A stretch of DNA of 64,000 nt. Source: Streptomyces prunicolor NBRC 13075 (GTDB lineage Bacteria > Actinomycetota > Actinomycetes > Streptomycetales > Streptomycetaceae). Shown here piece by piece: positions 1 to 8,652 of the stretch. The notes under the pieces are model-generated. The model was not told the DNA's origin. It made no database searches and saw nothing but the letters and a program-made list of their open reading frames with translations. Location: assembly GCF_000367365.1 (NCBI RefSeq), contig NZ_BARF01000103.1, positions 1 to 64,000 of the forward strand. Reading direction: 5' to 3'. Position 1 is the first letter of the stretch, and every line of letters begins with the position of its first letter. A program made the position numbers and the translations under genes.

Positions 1-3000
1 ACACCGCACCCACCTGGCCCACCTCCAACGCCCCGGTCGCCGCGCCCTCTTCGACGTACGTCCTCGCCTACGGGTCCCAACTGGACGGCAACGTAGGCCT
101 GGTGTTCCTCGAACCGCTGTCGGCGGCCGTGGTGAACGGGCTGCACCAGCAGGTGATGACGGCGCTCGGGCTACAGGCCGCGCCGGACACGCATCCGGTG
201 CGGGAGCAGTTGCGGACGGTGGCGAGCGCCGAGGCGCTGGTGCTCAACCTGCCTTATTTGCGCGGGAGTCTGGGTTTCCGGATCACCTTGCGCGTGGACG
301 GCCGGGACCGGGACGTGGACCTGCGGATGCGGCTCGCGAACCCGGTGGCGGCGGCCCGGTACGGGCAGGCCGAGGGCGCCGAGCGGGACGTCCGGGTGGA
401 ACGGCGTGGCATCGGTTCCCAGGAGTCGGTGTCGTCGGAGGCCTCCGGCAACATCCGTACGCTGATGCTGCCTTGGACCGCGCTGTTCCCGGTGAGCCGG
501 GCGATCCCGGTGCGCGGTGTCGATGTCGCGCTGACCCTCGCACTCACGTTGAACCAGCTTTCGTCGACCGCGTCGGTGACCACCGTGGTGCAGTCGACGA
601 CGGCACAGCGCAGCAACGAGCCCTCGGAGCCCTACGACTTCACCGCCCTGTGGGACGTACGGCTGGACACTCCGGCGCTGGCCGCGCCCGTCACCTGGGG
701 GGCGACGCAGGCGCACGGGCCGGTGACGTTCTGGTTCCCGCAGCATCTGGCGCGGGACGAGGAGGGGGAGTTGCCGGCGGCGGCGGGTCTGGACGTTCTG
801 CCGGTGTGGGGCGTGGACACGGTGGCGGAGCCGGGGCGGCTGCTCGCGGAGGCGTTGCAGCACTTCGACGCCCAACTGCGGACGCTGGACAGGGACTCCC
901 TGGCGGAGCTGGAGACGTTCCTGTCGGAGCCGTTGCTGCGGGGCACCCTGCCGATGCAGCGGGACCGGGGCGTCTTCTCGCCGGTGCTCCTCGACGGCTC
1001 GGGGCGCGCGGTCGGCATGTTCCAGTTGCTGACCGACGTGGAGGTGGGGGAGCCGCTGCGGCGGAGCGTCCCCGGGAAGATCAACCTGGAGAGCCACCTG
1101 ATGCAGGTGGTGAAGATCGACGCCCAGTCGAGGTTCAGCAGCGGTGTGTCCCTGTCCGGGAGTGTCGGCCCGGCGTTCACCGGCGATCACACCGAGGGGC
1201 ACCCGGACGCGTCCCGGCGTCCGGGCGGCGGTCTGCTGGGGCGGGTCTCGGTCCAGGCGGCGACGAACGGCGCGCTGACCCAGAGCGGCAGTGCGGCACT
1301 GATGCACGCGGTGCGCACCAACCGCAGTCATCTGCTGGCCCCGGCCCAGGTGCACCACACCCTGGTGCTGCATCTGCCGGGCGGCGGGCGGCGGACCTTC
1401 GAGCCGGGTGACTGGCCGCGCGGTATGCATCTGCGGGTGCTGACCGCAGAGGACGCTCAGGGGCATGCGCCGTCGGAGGACGAACTGCGGCTGCTCCCGG
1501 CGGAGTTGGAGCATCTGCGGGCGATCGGCACCACGGCGACACCGCTGGAGGTGCAGGGCACCGAACCCCTCTTCGTGCACGCCGAGAACTGGCTGCGGAG
1601 GGAGGGATTCCTGCCCGGCGACACCACCGCCCGCAACCGCGTGCTGCCCGACGAGGCGCTGGTGCAGGCCCAGTTGAACAATCTGCGCAGGTTCGAGCAG
1701 ACCCGCTCGCAGGTCGGGCAGCGGGCCGCGGCGGACTCCATGGTGGACGGCGGCCACTCGCTCTTCCTGGAGATCCCGACCGTGAGTGGCACCCGCCGGG
1801 TGCGGCTGGTGCTCAGCGCGGTGCGCGGCGCGGGCGAGAGCACACACACCACGGTGCTGCCCGATGTGCAGGGCATCGGCCTGTCCTCGCTGTCGACGGT
1901 GGCCACCGACCAGAACGGCTCGCAGTACGGGGCGTCGTACGGCGGCGGCGGTTCGTTCGGACTGCCGGTGCGCGACGGTGCCTGGACCGTCGGCGGCACC
2001 GGCGACCATGTGCGCTCCCACCAGGTGCAGCACGACAACAGCGCGCAGCTGTCCCTCGGGCACGACCAACAGTTCATCGGCAGCGGGGCGGGCCAGCGCA
2101 GCGAGGTGTTCGAGGTGCCGGCCGACCTGGCGCTCGACCTGTACGAGGGACCGGGGGAGGAGCCCCTGCTGCGGTTCGCGCACGAGACGGTCCAGCAGCC
2201 GTACGTCCCGCACGGTACCCAGCAGCCCGGCCCGAACGACCCGGCCCCGCCTCCGCCGCCGGACCGGGTACCGGGTGCGTTGCGGCTGTCGGTGCCGACG
2301 CACCGTACGCTGCCCGCCGACGAGCCCGTCCCGGTGGCGCCCGGCGCGCACACCGTGCGGGCCGCCACCGACGCCGACCGCACGCTGCTCGATCTGACCG
2401 ACGCGGCGGGCGCCCCGCTGCCCGACTCGGTACCGCTGCCGGACGACGCGATGGTGGAGGTGTTCCAGGCCTCGGCCGCGCTGGACGAGGCGTTCCGCGC
2501 AGTGCTCGGCAACACCTACACGGGGCATCCGGCACGCGGCCTGCTGGACGGGATGCGGGACGCGGTCGCGGAGCGAACTCCCGCTCCGGTGGCCCGTGTC
2601 GGACGCGCCGTCGGCGAGTCGCTGGCCGGCGCCGCGGCCACCGACCCGACCACGGTCACGGCCGAGATGCTGACCGCCGCCCGCAGCCCCGCCGCCCTGC
2701 TGGCCCGCGGCCACCAGGTGTTCAAGGGCGCCTACGTGATCGAGGGGCTCACCCTGCCCGGGCTCGCCGCCGACGAGGTGCTGTCGGTGGAGATCCGCGG
2801 CGCCCTGCGCGCGCCGCGGGCCTCGGACGAGATCACCCAGTACTTCGAGACCGGGCTCGGCGCCGCCGACGGCGCCGGACAGCAGCGCGGGGTGTCCAGT
2901 GCCGCGCAGTGGGCGGGCGGCCTCACCGCGGTCCGCAACAGCTCCTCGGTACAGACCCCGGGCTCCGACCAGGCCGCCGGCAACGACGGCGACGTCGGCG

Positions 3001-6000
3001 GCCTCGACGACGGTGCCACGCTGCTGCGCCGCGCCGACGACCCGGAGCAGCAGGAGGGCGCCGCCACGACCACCGCCGCGCCCCGCAGAACGACCCTCAA
3101 CCCCTCGGGCCGCTACACCCGCACCACCCGCCGCGACAAGGCACGGGGGCTCGCCTCCTCGACGGTCGTGAACCGCACGGCCACCGAGAGCGGCGCCCAG
3201 CACCGCATCACCGCCGACGCGCTCCTGCTGGTCACCTTCCGACGCGGCACCCGCAACGCCGTGGGCAACGCGCTCGGGCAGGGCGAGGGCCGCGCCGTGA
3301 CGGTGGCGGTCGAACTCCCGGACGCCGTACGGTTCCTGGCCACCCCGGCACAGATCCGGCGGCACGCCGCCTGGTTCACGACCGTGCCCGGGCTCACCCT
3401 GCCCGCTCCGGTACCGGGCTCCGTGCAGCTGCCGCGCCGCTTCGTCGCCTCCCGCGAGGTGGGCCTCGGCAGCGTCCAGGCGATGGACGAGTACACCGAC
3501 GCCACCCGCACGGTGCAACGCCCCGACCTGCTGCGCCGCCAACTCCTCACCCTCGTCGAGGACGAGGCCCCCGGCACCACCCGCCCGGGCCACGCGTCGT
3601 ACCTCTCCGGCGTCGCCACCCGCATCGCCGACCTCACCTCCACGGCGGGCCTGCGCACCCTGGCAGGCCGCGGCCCCGGCCACGTCCAGCGCTTCCGCTT
3701 CCGCCATGTCGGCTACGGCGGCGCCCGCCTCGTCGAGGTCACCCTCGCCGCCCAGCCGGACGCCGACGACCACGCGCTGCGACTGCTGCGCGGCCACCCC
3801 GCGGCAGCGGGCTCCGGCATCGAGCAGTACCACGGCCACACCCCGGCCTCGGTGACCGACCGGACCGCCGACAGCACCCGGCACTCCGGGTTCGTCCAGC
3901 TCCAGACCCGGCTCCCGAGGCCCACCGGCGGCCCCCGCACCGACCGCGCGGGCGCGCTGCTCGGCGCCGACACGGTGCGCGGCAACTCCGCCCGGGTCAC
4001 CCGGGCAGCCGAGGACCGGCACTGGCTGCGCACCGACAACGTCGCCGACTTCGACGGCGTCCCGTACCGGATCGTCGCCACCGTACGGTCCACGCCGACC
4101 GCCGACTGGCTGGTGGACCTGCCGGGCAGCGTCCTCCAGCACGGCGTGCTCAGCCTCACCGACGCCGACGTCCCGCTGGCCAACCGCATCGCCCACCTCT
4201 TCCTCGGCCGCCCGGCGCGGAGCGTCACGGTGCACACCGCCGCCGCACTGCGCTTCACCGGCAGCGAGACCGCCGAACCCGCCCCGCCCGAGGCGCAGTT
4301 GACGGCGGGCCACTCGGTACGACGACCGACGCCGACCGGACGCCGCTTCACACCGGGCGGCCCCGCACCGGTCTTCGCCTTCGACGCGGGCACCGAACTC
4401 GCCACCGCGCTCGGCGAGGTGGCCCCGGCCCTGACCCGTTCCTGGCGCGCGCTCGCCGCCTCCGACTCCGCGGACGCCACCGCCGTACGGATCGGCGAAC
4501 TCCTCCAGGCGGGCACGATCTCCCTGGACCACCCGCGCGGCTCCGCCGGCCTCACCACCACGGTGCCGGGCGCCTACCCGTTCCAGAGCGCTCCCGGCAC
4601 CCCGCCCCGGCTCACCCTGGAGCTGTACCGGCCGCGCCCGGTGACCGACACCGGGGACGTGACGATCGACCGGGTCCGGCTCAGCACGGTCAGCGCGGGC
4701 TCCGCCTCGCACGCGGGCATCACCGGCAGCCTCGCGGCGCAGGGCGGCTTCAGCGCCGACGACTCCAACCGCCAACTCCTCGGCTTCACCGTGCCGGTAC
4801 TGGCCCGCCAGCCCCAGGACCCCGGCACCGGCGCGGCCGTCGGCGGCACCCGCCGCGAGTGGCTCAAGCACGGCAACACCACCACCCCGGCGGGCTCGCG
4901 CGGCACCCGCAGCCACGAGATCCTCGCCGACGCCCTGCTCACCGTGCAGGGCCCGAACGGCACCCGGTACGTCTCCGGCACGGTCCGGCTGCGCCCCCTG
5001 GAGCGCGACCTCCTCGGCCACGGCGTCACCACCTCCCGCACCGACCCGGGCGTGTACGACGGCGCCTCCCTGACCCGCGAGGCCGCCGACGCGCAGGCAC
5101 CGGGCGACCGCGCGGACGAGGTGCTGCGCGACTGGCGCACGGTCCCGCTCCGCGACCTCCCGACCCTGCTGTCCCAAGGCGTCCAGGCGGACCCCGAAGC
5201 ACCCGGCCCCGACGACACGCTCCAGCTGTGGCTGGCCACGAACGGCAGCCCCGAGCAGACGGCCCGCGCCCTGTACGCCGCTTCGGGCACGGCCACGCTG
5301 CTACGGCGGCCCGTCGAACTCGCGCTGCGGGACGGCGAGGGCGTGCGGTTCCGGCGGTTCGACGCCGCCGGGAATCCCGACGTGACGCCGGGGTCGGACG
5401 AGCGGGACGAGGAGGAGGGGTACGGCGCGGGCCCGAGCGGCTCGGGTCAGGGCGGTGCGGGTCCGAGCAACGCGGGTCGGGACGGAGCGCGGCGGGACGG
5501 CCGGGGCGCCCCTGCTGACGACGCCTACTGGGCGGCCGTACGCGATCAGATAGGTGTGCTGGAGGTGGCCGGGCGCGCGGAGGACGCCGCGCGGGCGCAG
5601 GAGGCCCAGCTCCAGGCGGAGGTGCCGGACGCCGAACACGCGCTGGCGGAAGCTCTGCCGCCGCTGGCACAGGCGGAACAGGTCCTGGACGACGCCCGTA
5701 CCGCCGCGGACACCACGACCGCCGAACGCGTCGCCGCCGAGCGGACCGTCGTGGCCGCCGCCCGCGCCGATCAGGAACGGGGCGCCCGTGTCACGGAGTT
5801 GACCGCGGATCTCGACGACCAGACCGAGCGGGTGGCGGACACGACCCGGGCGGCCGGGGAGTACCACGACGCGGTCCGGACGGCGGAGCAGGAACTGGCG
5901 GCGGCGGAACGGGCCGTACGGCAACCTGCCGACTCGGCGACACCGGGCGGGAGTTCGCAGCGCGCCGAGGGCAACTCCGCCGCGGGTGGCCCCGATTCAC

Positions 6001-7328
6001 CCGCCCGGCGTGCGTCGCGCCGGAACCGGGCGGAACGCGCACTGCACCAGGCCCGGATCGCGGCCTCGGCGGCCGACCGCGCCGTCGAGACCGCCCGGCA
6101 CGCCGCCGACGACACCACACGCCGGCTCGGTCTGGCCCGGGACGCGGCCCGCACCGCCGCCGAGGACCTGACCCGGGCCCGGACCATCGCCGTGACGGCG
6201 ACCGCGACGGACCGCACGGCCCAGGCGGAACTCGCCGAAGCCACCGCACACCGCGACCAGCTGGCCGCCGCGCGGGACGAGGCCCGGGGGGCGTTGGACG
6301 CGCTCGGCCGCGACATCGCCGAGGCGCTGGCGGAACAGGCCGGGCAGGCGGCCCGGCAGCGCAACGCGCAACAGGATCTGGCCGACGTCGTCACCCTCCT
6401 GGAGACACAGCGAGCGGCGACCGGCGACGGCACGGCCCCCCTCCCGACCGGCTCCCTCGCCGCCACCCCGGCCACCTGGCCCCGCCGCACCCCCCGCCCG
6501 ACACCGGCCCGCATCGGCCCGGGCCCGGCGCCCGAACAGACGGAGGACCCGCAGGAAGACCCTGAGGACGAGCCCGAAGTGGAGCCCCAGGAACGGGAGT
6601 TCCGGCCGGGCGGAGCCGCGGGCGTGACCGGCGGGGAACCCGAAGGCGAGGAGTCCGAGGGCGAGGAGTCCGAGGGCGACGAGGACGAGGACGGCGACGA
6701 GGAGAGCGACGGTGAAGACGATGGCGACGGCGGCGACGAGGACGGCGGCGCGAACGGGCAGCGCGGTGAAGGCTCCGGCGGTGCCCGATACCGCCTCGCC
6801 GTATCGCGGGCGGAGCGCCCAGCGACGTTCGTCCGTTCACTGGCGCGGCTCCTCGCCGCCCCCGGCACCTCCGCTCATGCCACCCCCGCCCCCACCTGGA
6901 CCGGTACCCGCGACCCCCACGCCGCCCTCCTCACCTGGGCCCAGGTCGACGTGGCGGCTCACGGCGCCCCCGACGACGCGGTGCTCCCGGCGCCCGGCGC
7001 CTCGGTGCGGACCGACGCGCTGGCCGAAATCGGCGCTCTCACCGAGGAGTTGCGTGCCCAGTCGATCCTCCAGAACGGCACGGTGACCGTCGCGGAGGCC
7101 GGACTGGACGACGTCGCGCGCCTCGCCCTGGTGCTGGCCCGCCCCGACACCCCCGCCTACGTGTCCACCCTGGCCGCGCTGGTCGCACGCGACACCGGGC
7201 GGCCGGTCCAGGTGCTCGGCCCCGACGACCTCACCCACCGGTTCGGCCCGGCCGACGGCACCCCGCTCACCCTGTACTTCGACGGCAACCGGTTCTCGGT
7301 CGACCCGCCCGCCCCGGAGGACGACTGA
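1..7328 (+). CDS. Giant repeat-rich surface/toxin-like protein, 3' part (5' end outside window)
   Basis: The frame is open from the first bases, so the gene starts upstream; about 2,441 residues are visible. I do not recognise a characterised family. It resembles giant, poorly studied actinobacterial proteins of the surface or polymorphic-toxin kind. Visible parts in order: several beta-rich modules of roughly 250-300 residues (about 100-5300) with recurring stretches such as RITADALLLVTFRRGTRN and EILADALLTVQGPNGTR; a Gly/Arg-rich linker (about 5400-5520); a long Ala/Arg/Glu-rich coiled coil (about 5530-6420); a Pro-rich segment; a very acidic Glu/Asp/Gly tract (about 6640-6760); and a C-terminal globular domain of about 165 residues (from about 6825). 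I found no cysteine anywhere. The C-terminal domain ends in a DGNRFS motif recalling the His box of OTU/papain-fold peptidases with His replaced by Arg. The next gene follows after 37 bp and is probably cotranscribed. Confidence 0.8.
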   Translation, partial: TAPTWPTSNAPVAAPSSTYVLAYGSQLDGNVGLVFLEPLSAAVVNGLHQQVMTALGLQAAPDTHPVREQLRTVASAEALVLNLPYLRGSLGFRITLRVDGRDRDVDLRMRLANPVAAARYGQAEGAERDVRVERRGIGSQESVSSEASGNIRTLMLPWTALFPVSRAIPVRGVDVALTLALTLNQLSSTASVTTVVQSTTAQRSNEPSEPYDFTALWDVRLDTPALAAPVTWGATQAHGPVTFWFPQHLARDEEGELPAAAGLDVLPVWGVDTVAEPGRLLAEALQHFDAQLRTLDRDSLAELETFLSEPLLRGTLPMQRDRGVFSPVLLDGSGRAVGMFQLLTDVEVGEPLRRSVPGKINLESHLMQVVKIDAQSRFSSGVSLSGSVGPAFTGDHTEGHPDASRRPGGGLLGRVSVQAATNGALTQSGSAALMHAVRTNRSHLLAPAQVHHTLVLHLPGGGRRTFEPGDWPRGMHLRVLTAEDAQGHAPSEDELRLLPAELEHLRAIGTTATPLEVQGTEPLFVHAENWLRREGFLPGDTTARNRVLPDEALVQAQLNNLRRFEQTRSQVGQRAAADSMVDGGHSLFLEIPTVSGTRRVRLVLSAVRGAGESTHTTVLPDVQGIGLSSLSTVATDQNGSQYGASYGGGGSFGLPVRDGAWTVGGTGDHVRSHQVQHDNSAQLSLGHDQQFIGSGAGQRSEVFEVPADLALDLYEGPGEEPLLRFAHETVQQPYVPHGTQQPGPNDPAPPPPPDRVPGALRLSVPTHRTLPADEPVPVAPGAHTVRAATDADRTLLDLTDAAGAPLPDSVPLPDDAMVEVFQASAALDEAFRAVLGNTYTGHPARGLLDGMRDAVAERTPAPVARVGRAVGESLAGAAATDPTTVTAEMLTAARSPAALLARGHQVFKGAYVIEGLTLPGLAADEVLSVEIRGALRAPRASDEITQYFETGLGAADGAGQQRGVSSAAQWAGGLTAVRNSSSVQTPGSDQAAGNDGDVGGLDDGATLLRRADDPEQQEGAATTTAAPRRTTLNPSGRYTRTTRRDKARGLASSTVVNRTATESGAQHRITADALLLVTFRRGTRNAVGNALGQGEGRAVTVAVELPDAVRFLATPAQIRRHAAWFTTVPGLTLPAPVPGSVQLPRRFVASREVGLGSVQAMDEYTDATRTVQRPDLLRRQLLTLVEDEAPGTTRPGHASYLSGVATRIADLTSTAGLRTLAGRGPGHVQRFRFRHVGYGGARLVEVTLAAQPDADDHALRLLRGHPAAAGSGIEQYHGHTPASVTDRTADSTRHSGFVQLQTRLPRPTGGPRTDRAGALLGADTVRGNSARVTRAAEDRHWLRTDNVADFDGVPYRIVATVRSTPTADWLVDLPGSVLQHGVLSLTDADVPLANRIAHLFLGRPARSVTVHTAAALRFTGSETAEPAPPEAQLTAGHSVRRPTPTGRRFTPGGPAPVFAFDAGTELATALGEVAPALTRSWRALAASDSADATAVRIGELLQAGTISLDHPRGSAGLTTTVPGAYPFQSAPGTPPRLTLELYRPRPVTDTGDVTIDRVRLSTVSAGSASHAGITGSLAAQGGFSADDSNRQLLGFTVPVLARQPQDPGTGAAVGGTRREWLKHGNTTTPAGSRGTRSHEILADALLTVQGPNGTRYVSGTVRLRPLERDLLGHGVTTSRTDPGVYDGASLTREAADAQAPGDRADEVLRDWRTVPLRDLPTLLSQGVQADPEAPGPDDTLQLWLATNGSPEQTARALYAASGTATLLRRPVELALRDGEGVRFRRFDAAGNPDVTPGSDERDEEEGYGAGPSGSGQGGAGPSNAGRDGARRDGRGAPADDAYWAAVRDQIGVLEVAGRAEDAARAQEAQLQAEVPDAEHALAEALPPLAQAEQVLDDARTAADTTTAERVAAERTVVAAARADQERGARVTELTADLDDQTERVADTTRAAGEYHDAVRTAEQELAAAERAVRQPADSATPGGSSQRAEGNSAAGGPDSPARRASRRNRAERALHQARIAASAADRAVETARHAADDTTRRLGLARDAARTAAEDLTRARTIAVTATATDRTAQAELAEATAHRDQLAAARDEARGALDALGRDIAEALAEQAGQAARQRNAQQDLADVVTLLETQRAATGDGTAPLPTGSLAATPATWPRRTPRPTPARIGPGPAPEQTEDPQEDPEDEPEVEPQEREFRPGGAAGVTGGEPEGEESEGEESEGDEDEDGDEESDGEDDGDGGDEDGGANGQRGEGSGGARYRLAVSRAERPATFVRSLARLLAAPGTSAHATPAPTWTGTRDPHAALLTWAQVDVAAHGAPDDAVLPAPGASVRTDALAEIGALTEELRAQSILQNGTVTVAEAGLDDVARLALVLARPDTPAYVSTLAALVARDTGRPVQVLGPDDLTHRFGPADGTPLTLYFDGNRFSVDPPAPEDD

Positions 7329-7365
7329 CCGGTCGTCACCCGATCACTTTTCTGGAAGGAACAGC

Positions 7366-8583
7366 ATGTCCGGCAAGAACAGCCCGCAGCACCAGGCAGC
7401 GACGGGCGGGACGGAGCCCGCCCCGGCCCCGGACACCACCGCGGGCGGCGCCCCCGAGACCGAAGCGGCGGCACTTCCGCCGACCAGCGGCGAGACGACG
7501 GCCGCCCGCACCGGCGCCCCGGAGACGGCGGCGAAGACGGAGGCGGAGGCGGAAGCGGCACTTACGACACCGGCCCAACTCCCGGCCGCCGGCACGGGAG
7601 TTGCCGCGACAGCCGCTGCCGGTACCGACGAGACCGCGACCCCGGAAGCGGCAACCGGCACCCACGCCGACCCCGATACCGCCCCCGACCCGGGCGCCGA
7701 CGCCCTGGCCGCGACGGCGGCCGGATCCGGATCCGGATCCGAGCCCGGCGAAGACGCAGCAGCAGCCGCCCCCGCCTTCGGCCGCCCCTCCCGAGGCATC
7801 CTCGCCGGAGCCGCGATCGCCGGCGCGCTGCTGATCGGCGTGCCGTTCCTGGTGTCCGGCATGCTCGGCAAGTCGGGTTCGGACTCGAAGCCGTCGGACC
7901 AAGTGGCCGACGCCGGCACGGTGTTGAACGGCGCGTCGCCGGACATCGGCGCCGGCGCCTACGGTTCGGCCAGTCCGGACCCGACGACGAAGCCGAACCC
8001 CTCGCTCACGACGGGCGGCGGCAAGAAGAACACGGTGAAGAACGGCGCGGGCGCCGCGGTGGCCGGCGGTGCCGGTGCCGGAGTGGTCGTGGGCAGTTCC
8101 GCCGAGGCCCCCAAGAAGGCTTCCTCCGGCGGGAGTTCGAAGAAGAAGTCCACCACGACCAAGGCCACGGCCACCAAGACCAAGACGGTGACCACCGCGC
8201 CCGGCACCACCATCTACGGCCACGCCTCCAACAAGTGCATCGAGATGGTGAGTCACAAGGGAACCGACGGTTCGCCGCTGCAGATCAACAGCTGCACCGG
8301 CAAGAACTGGCAGAAGTGGGACTTCCGTTCGGACGGCACGATCCGCTCGATGGGCCTGTGCATGGACGTCGCCTGGGGCTCGTCGGCGAACGGCGCGGTG
8401 ATCCAGCTCGCGGTGTGCAGCGGCAACCCGGCCCAGCAGTTCCGCCTCAACTCCAGCAACGACCTGGTCAATCCGCAGGCCAACAAGTGCGTGGACGTCA
8501 AGGACCAGAAGACCGCGGCCGGCACCCGGCTCCAACTCTGGGACTGCAACGGCCAGGACAACCAGAAATGGAGCACCCGCTGA
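7366..8583 (+). CDS. Membrane-anchored RICIN (beta-trefoil lectin) protein
   Basis: 405 residues with a good ribosome site (GGAAGGAA) before ATG. Layout: an acidic, Ala/Thr/Pro-rich N-terminus of about 140 residues, one hydrophobic segment (about residues 146-167, GILAGAAIAGALLIGVPFLV), a Ser/Gly/Lys-rich spacer, and a C-terminal ricin-B type beta-trefoil of about 125 residues. The trefoil shows the repeated Q-x-W/F signature (WQKWDF, AQQFRL, NQKWS) and paired cysteines (CIEM...SCTG, CMDV...VCSG, CVDV...DCNG). The single membrane span without a cleavable N-terminal signal suggests a bitopic protein with the lectin outside. Such lectins bind galactose- or xylose-type glycans; the ligand here is unknown. 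It sits 37 bp after the giant protein and is likely its partner on the cell surface. Confidence 0.85.
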   Translation: MSGKNSPQHQAATGGTEPAPAPDTTAGGAPETEAAALPPTSGETTAARTGAPETAAKTEAEAEAALTTPAQLPAAGTGVAATAAAGTDETATPEAATGTHADPDTAPDPGADALAATAAGSGSGSEPGEDAAAAAPAFGRPSRGILAGAAIAGALLIGVPFLVSGMLGKSGSDSKPSDQVADAGTVLNGASPDIGAGAYGSASPDPTTKPNPSLTTGGGKKNTVKNGAGAAVAGGAGAGVVVGSSAEAPKKASSGGSSKKKSTTTKATATKTKTVTTAPGTTIYGHASNKCIEMVSHKGTDGSPLQINSCTGKNWQKWDFRSDGTIRSMGLCMDVAWGSSANGAVIQLAVCSGNPAQQFRLNSSNDLVNPQANKCVDVKDQKTAAGTRLQLWDCNGQDNQKWSTR

Positions 8584-8590
8584 ACACGGC

Positions 8591-8624
8591 GGTGCCGCCG
8601 CACCCGTAGAGGCACGGCGGCACC
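8591..8624. terminator. Bidirectional hairpin terminator between convergent genes
   Basis: A perfect 10-bp stem (GGTGCCGCCG / CGGCGGCACC) with a 14-nt loop lies between the lectin gene and the convergent murA-like gene. There is no U-tract, as is usual in Streptomyces. Confidence 0.75.
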
Positions 8625-8652
8625 ATGGACACCCAGACGCTCAAGCCCGGTG

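Noticed and set aside
171..5177. Very long open frame on the minus strand opposite the giant protein
   Set aside because: Antisense shadow of a high-GC gene: its low-complexity Arg/Gly/Val/Ala-rich product has no domain, and the plus-strand frame has the expected codon bias and continues upstream and downstream.
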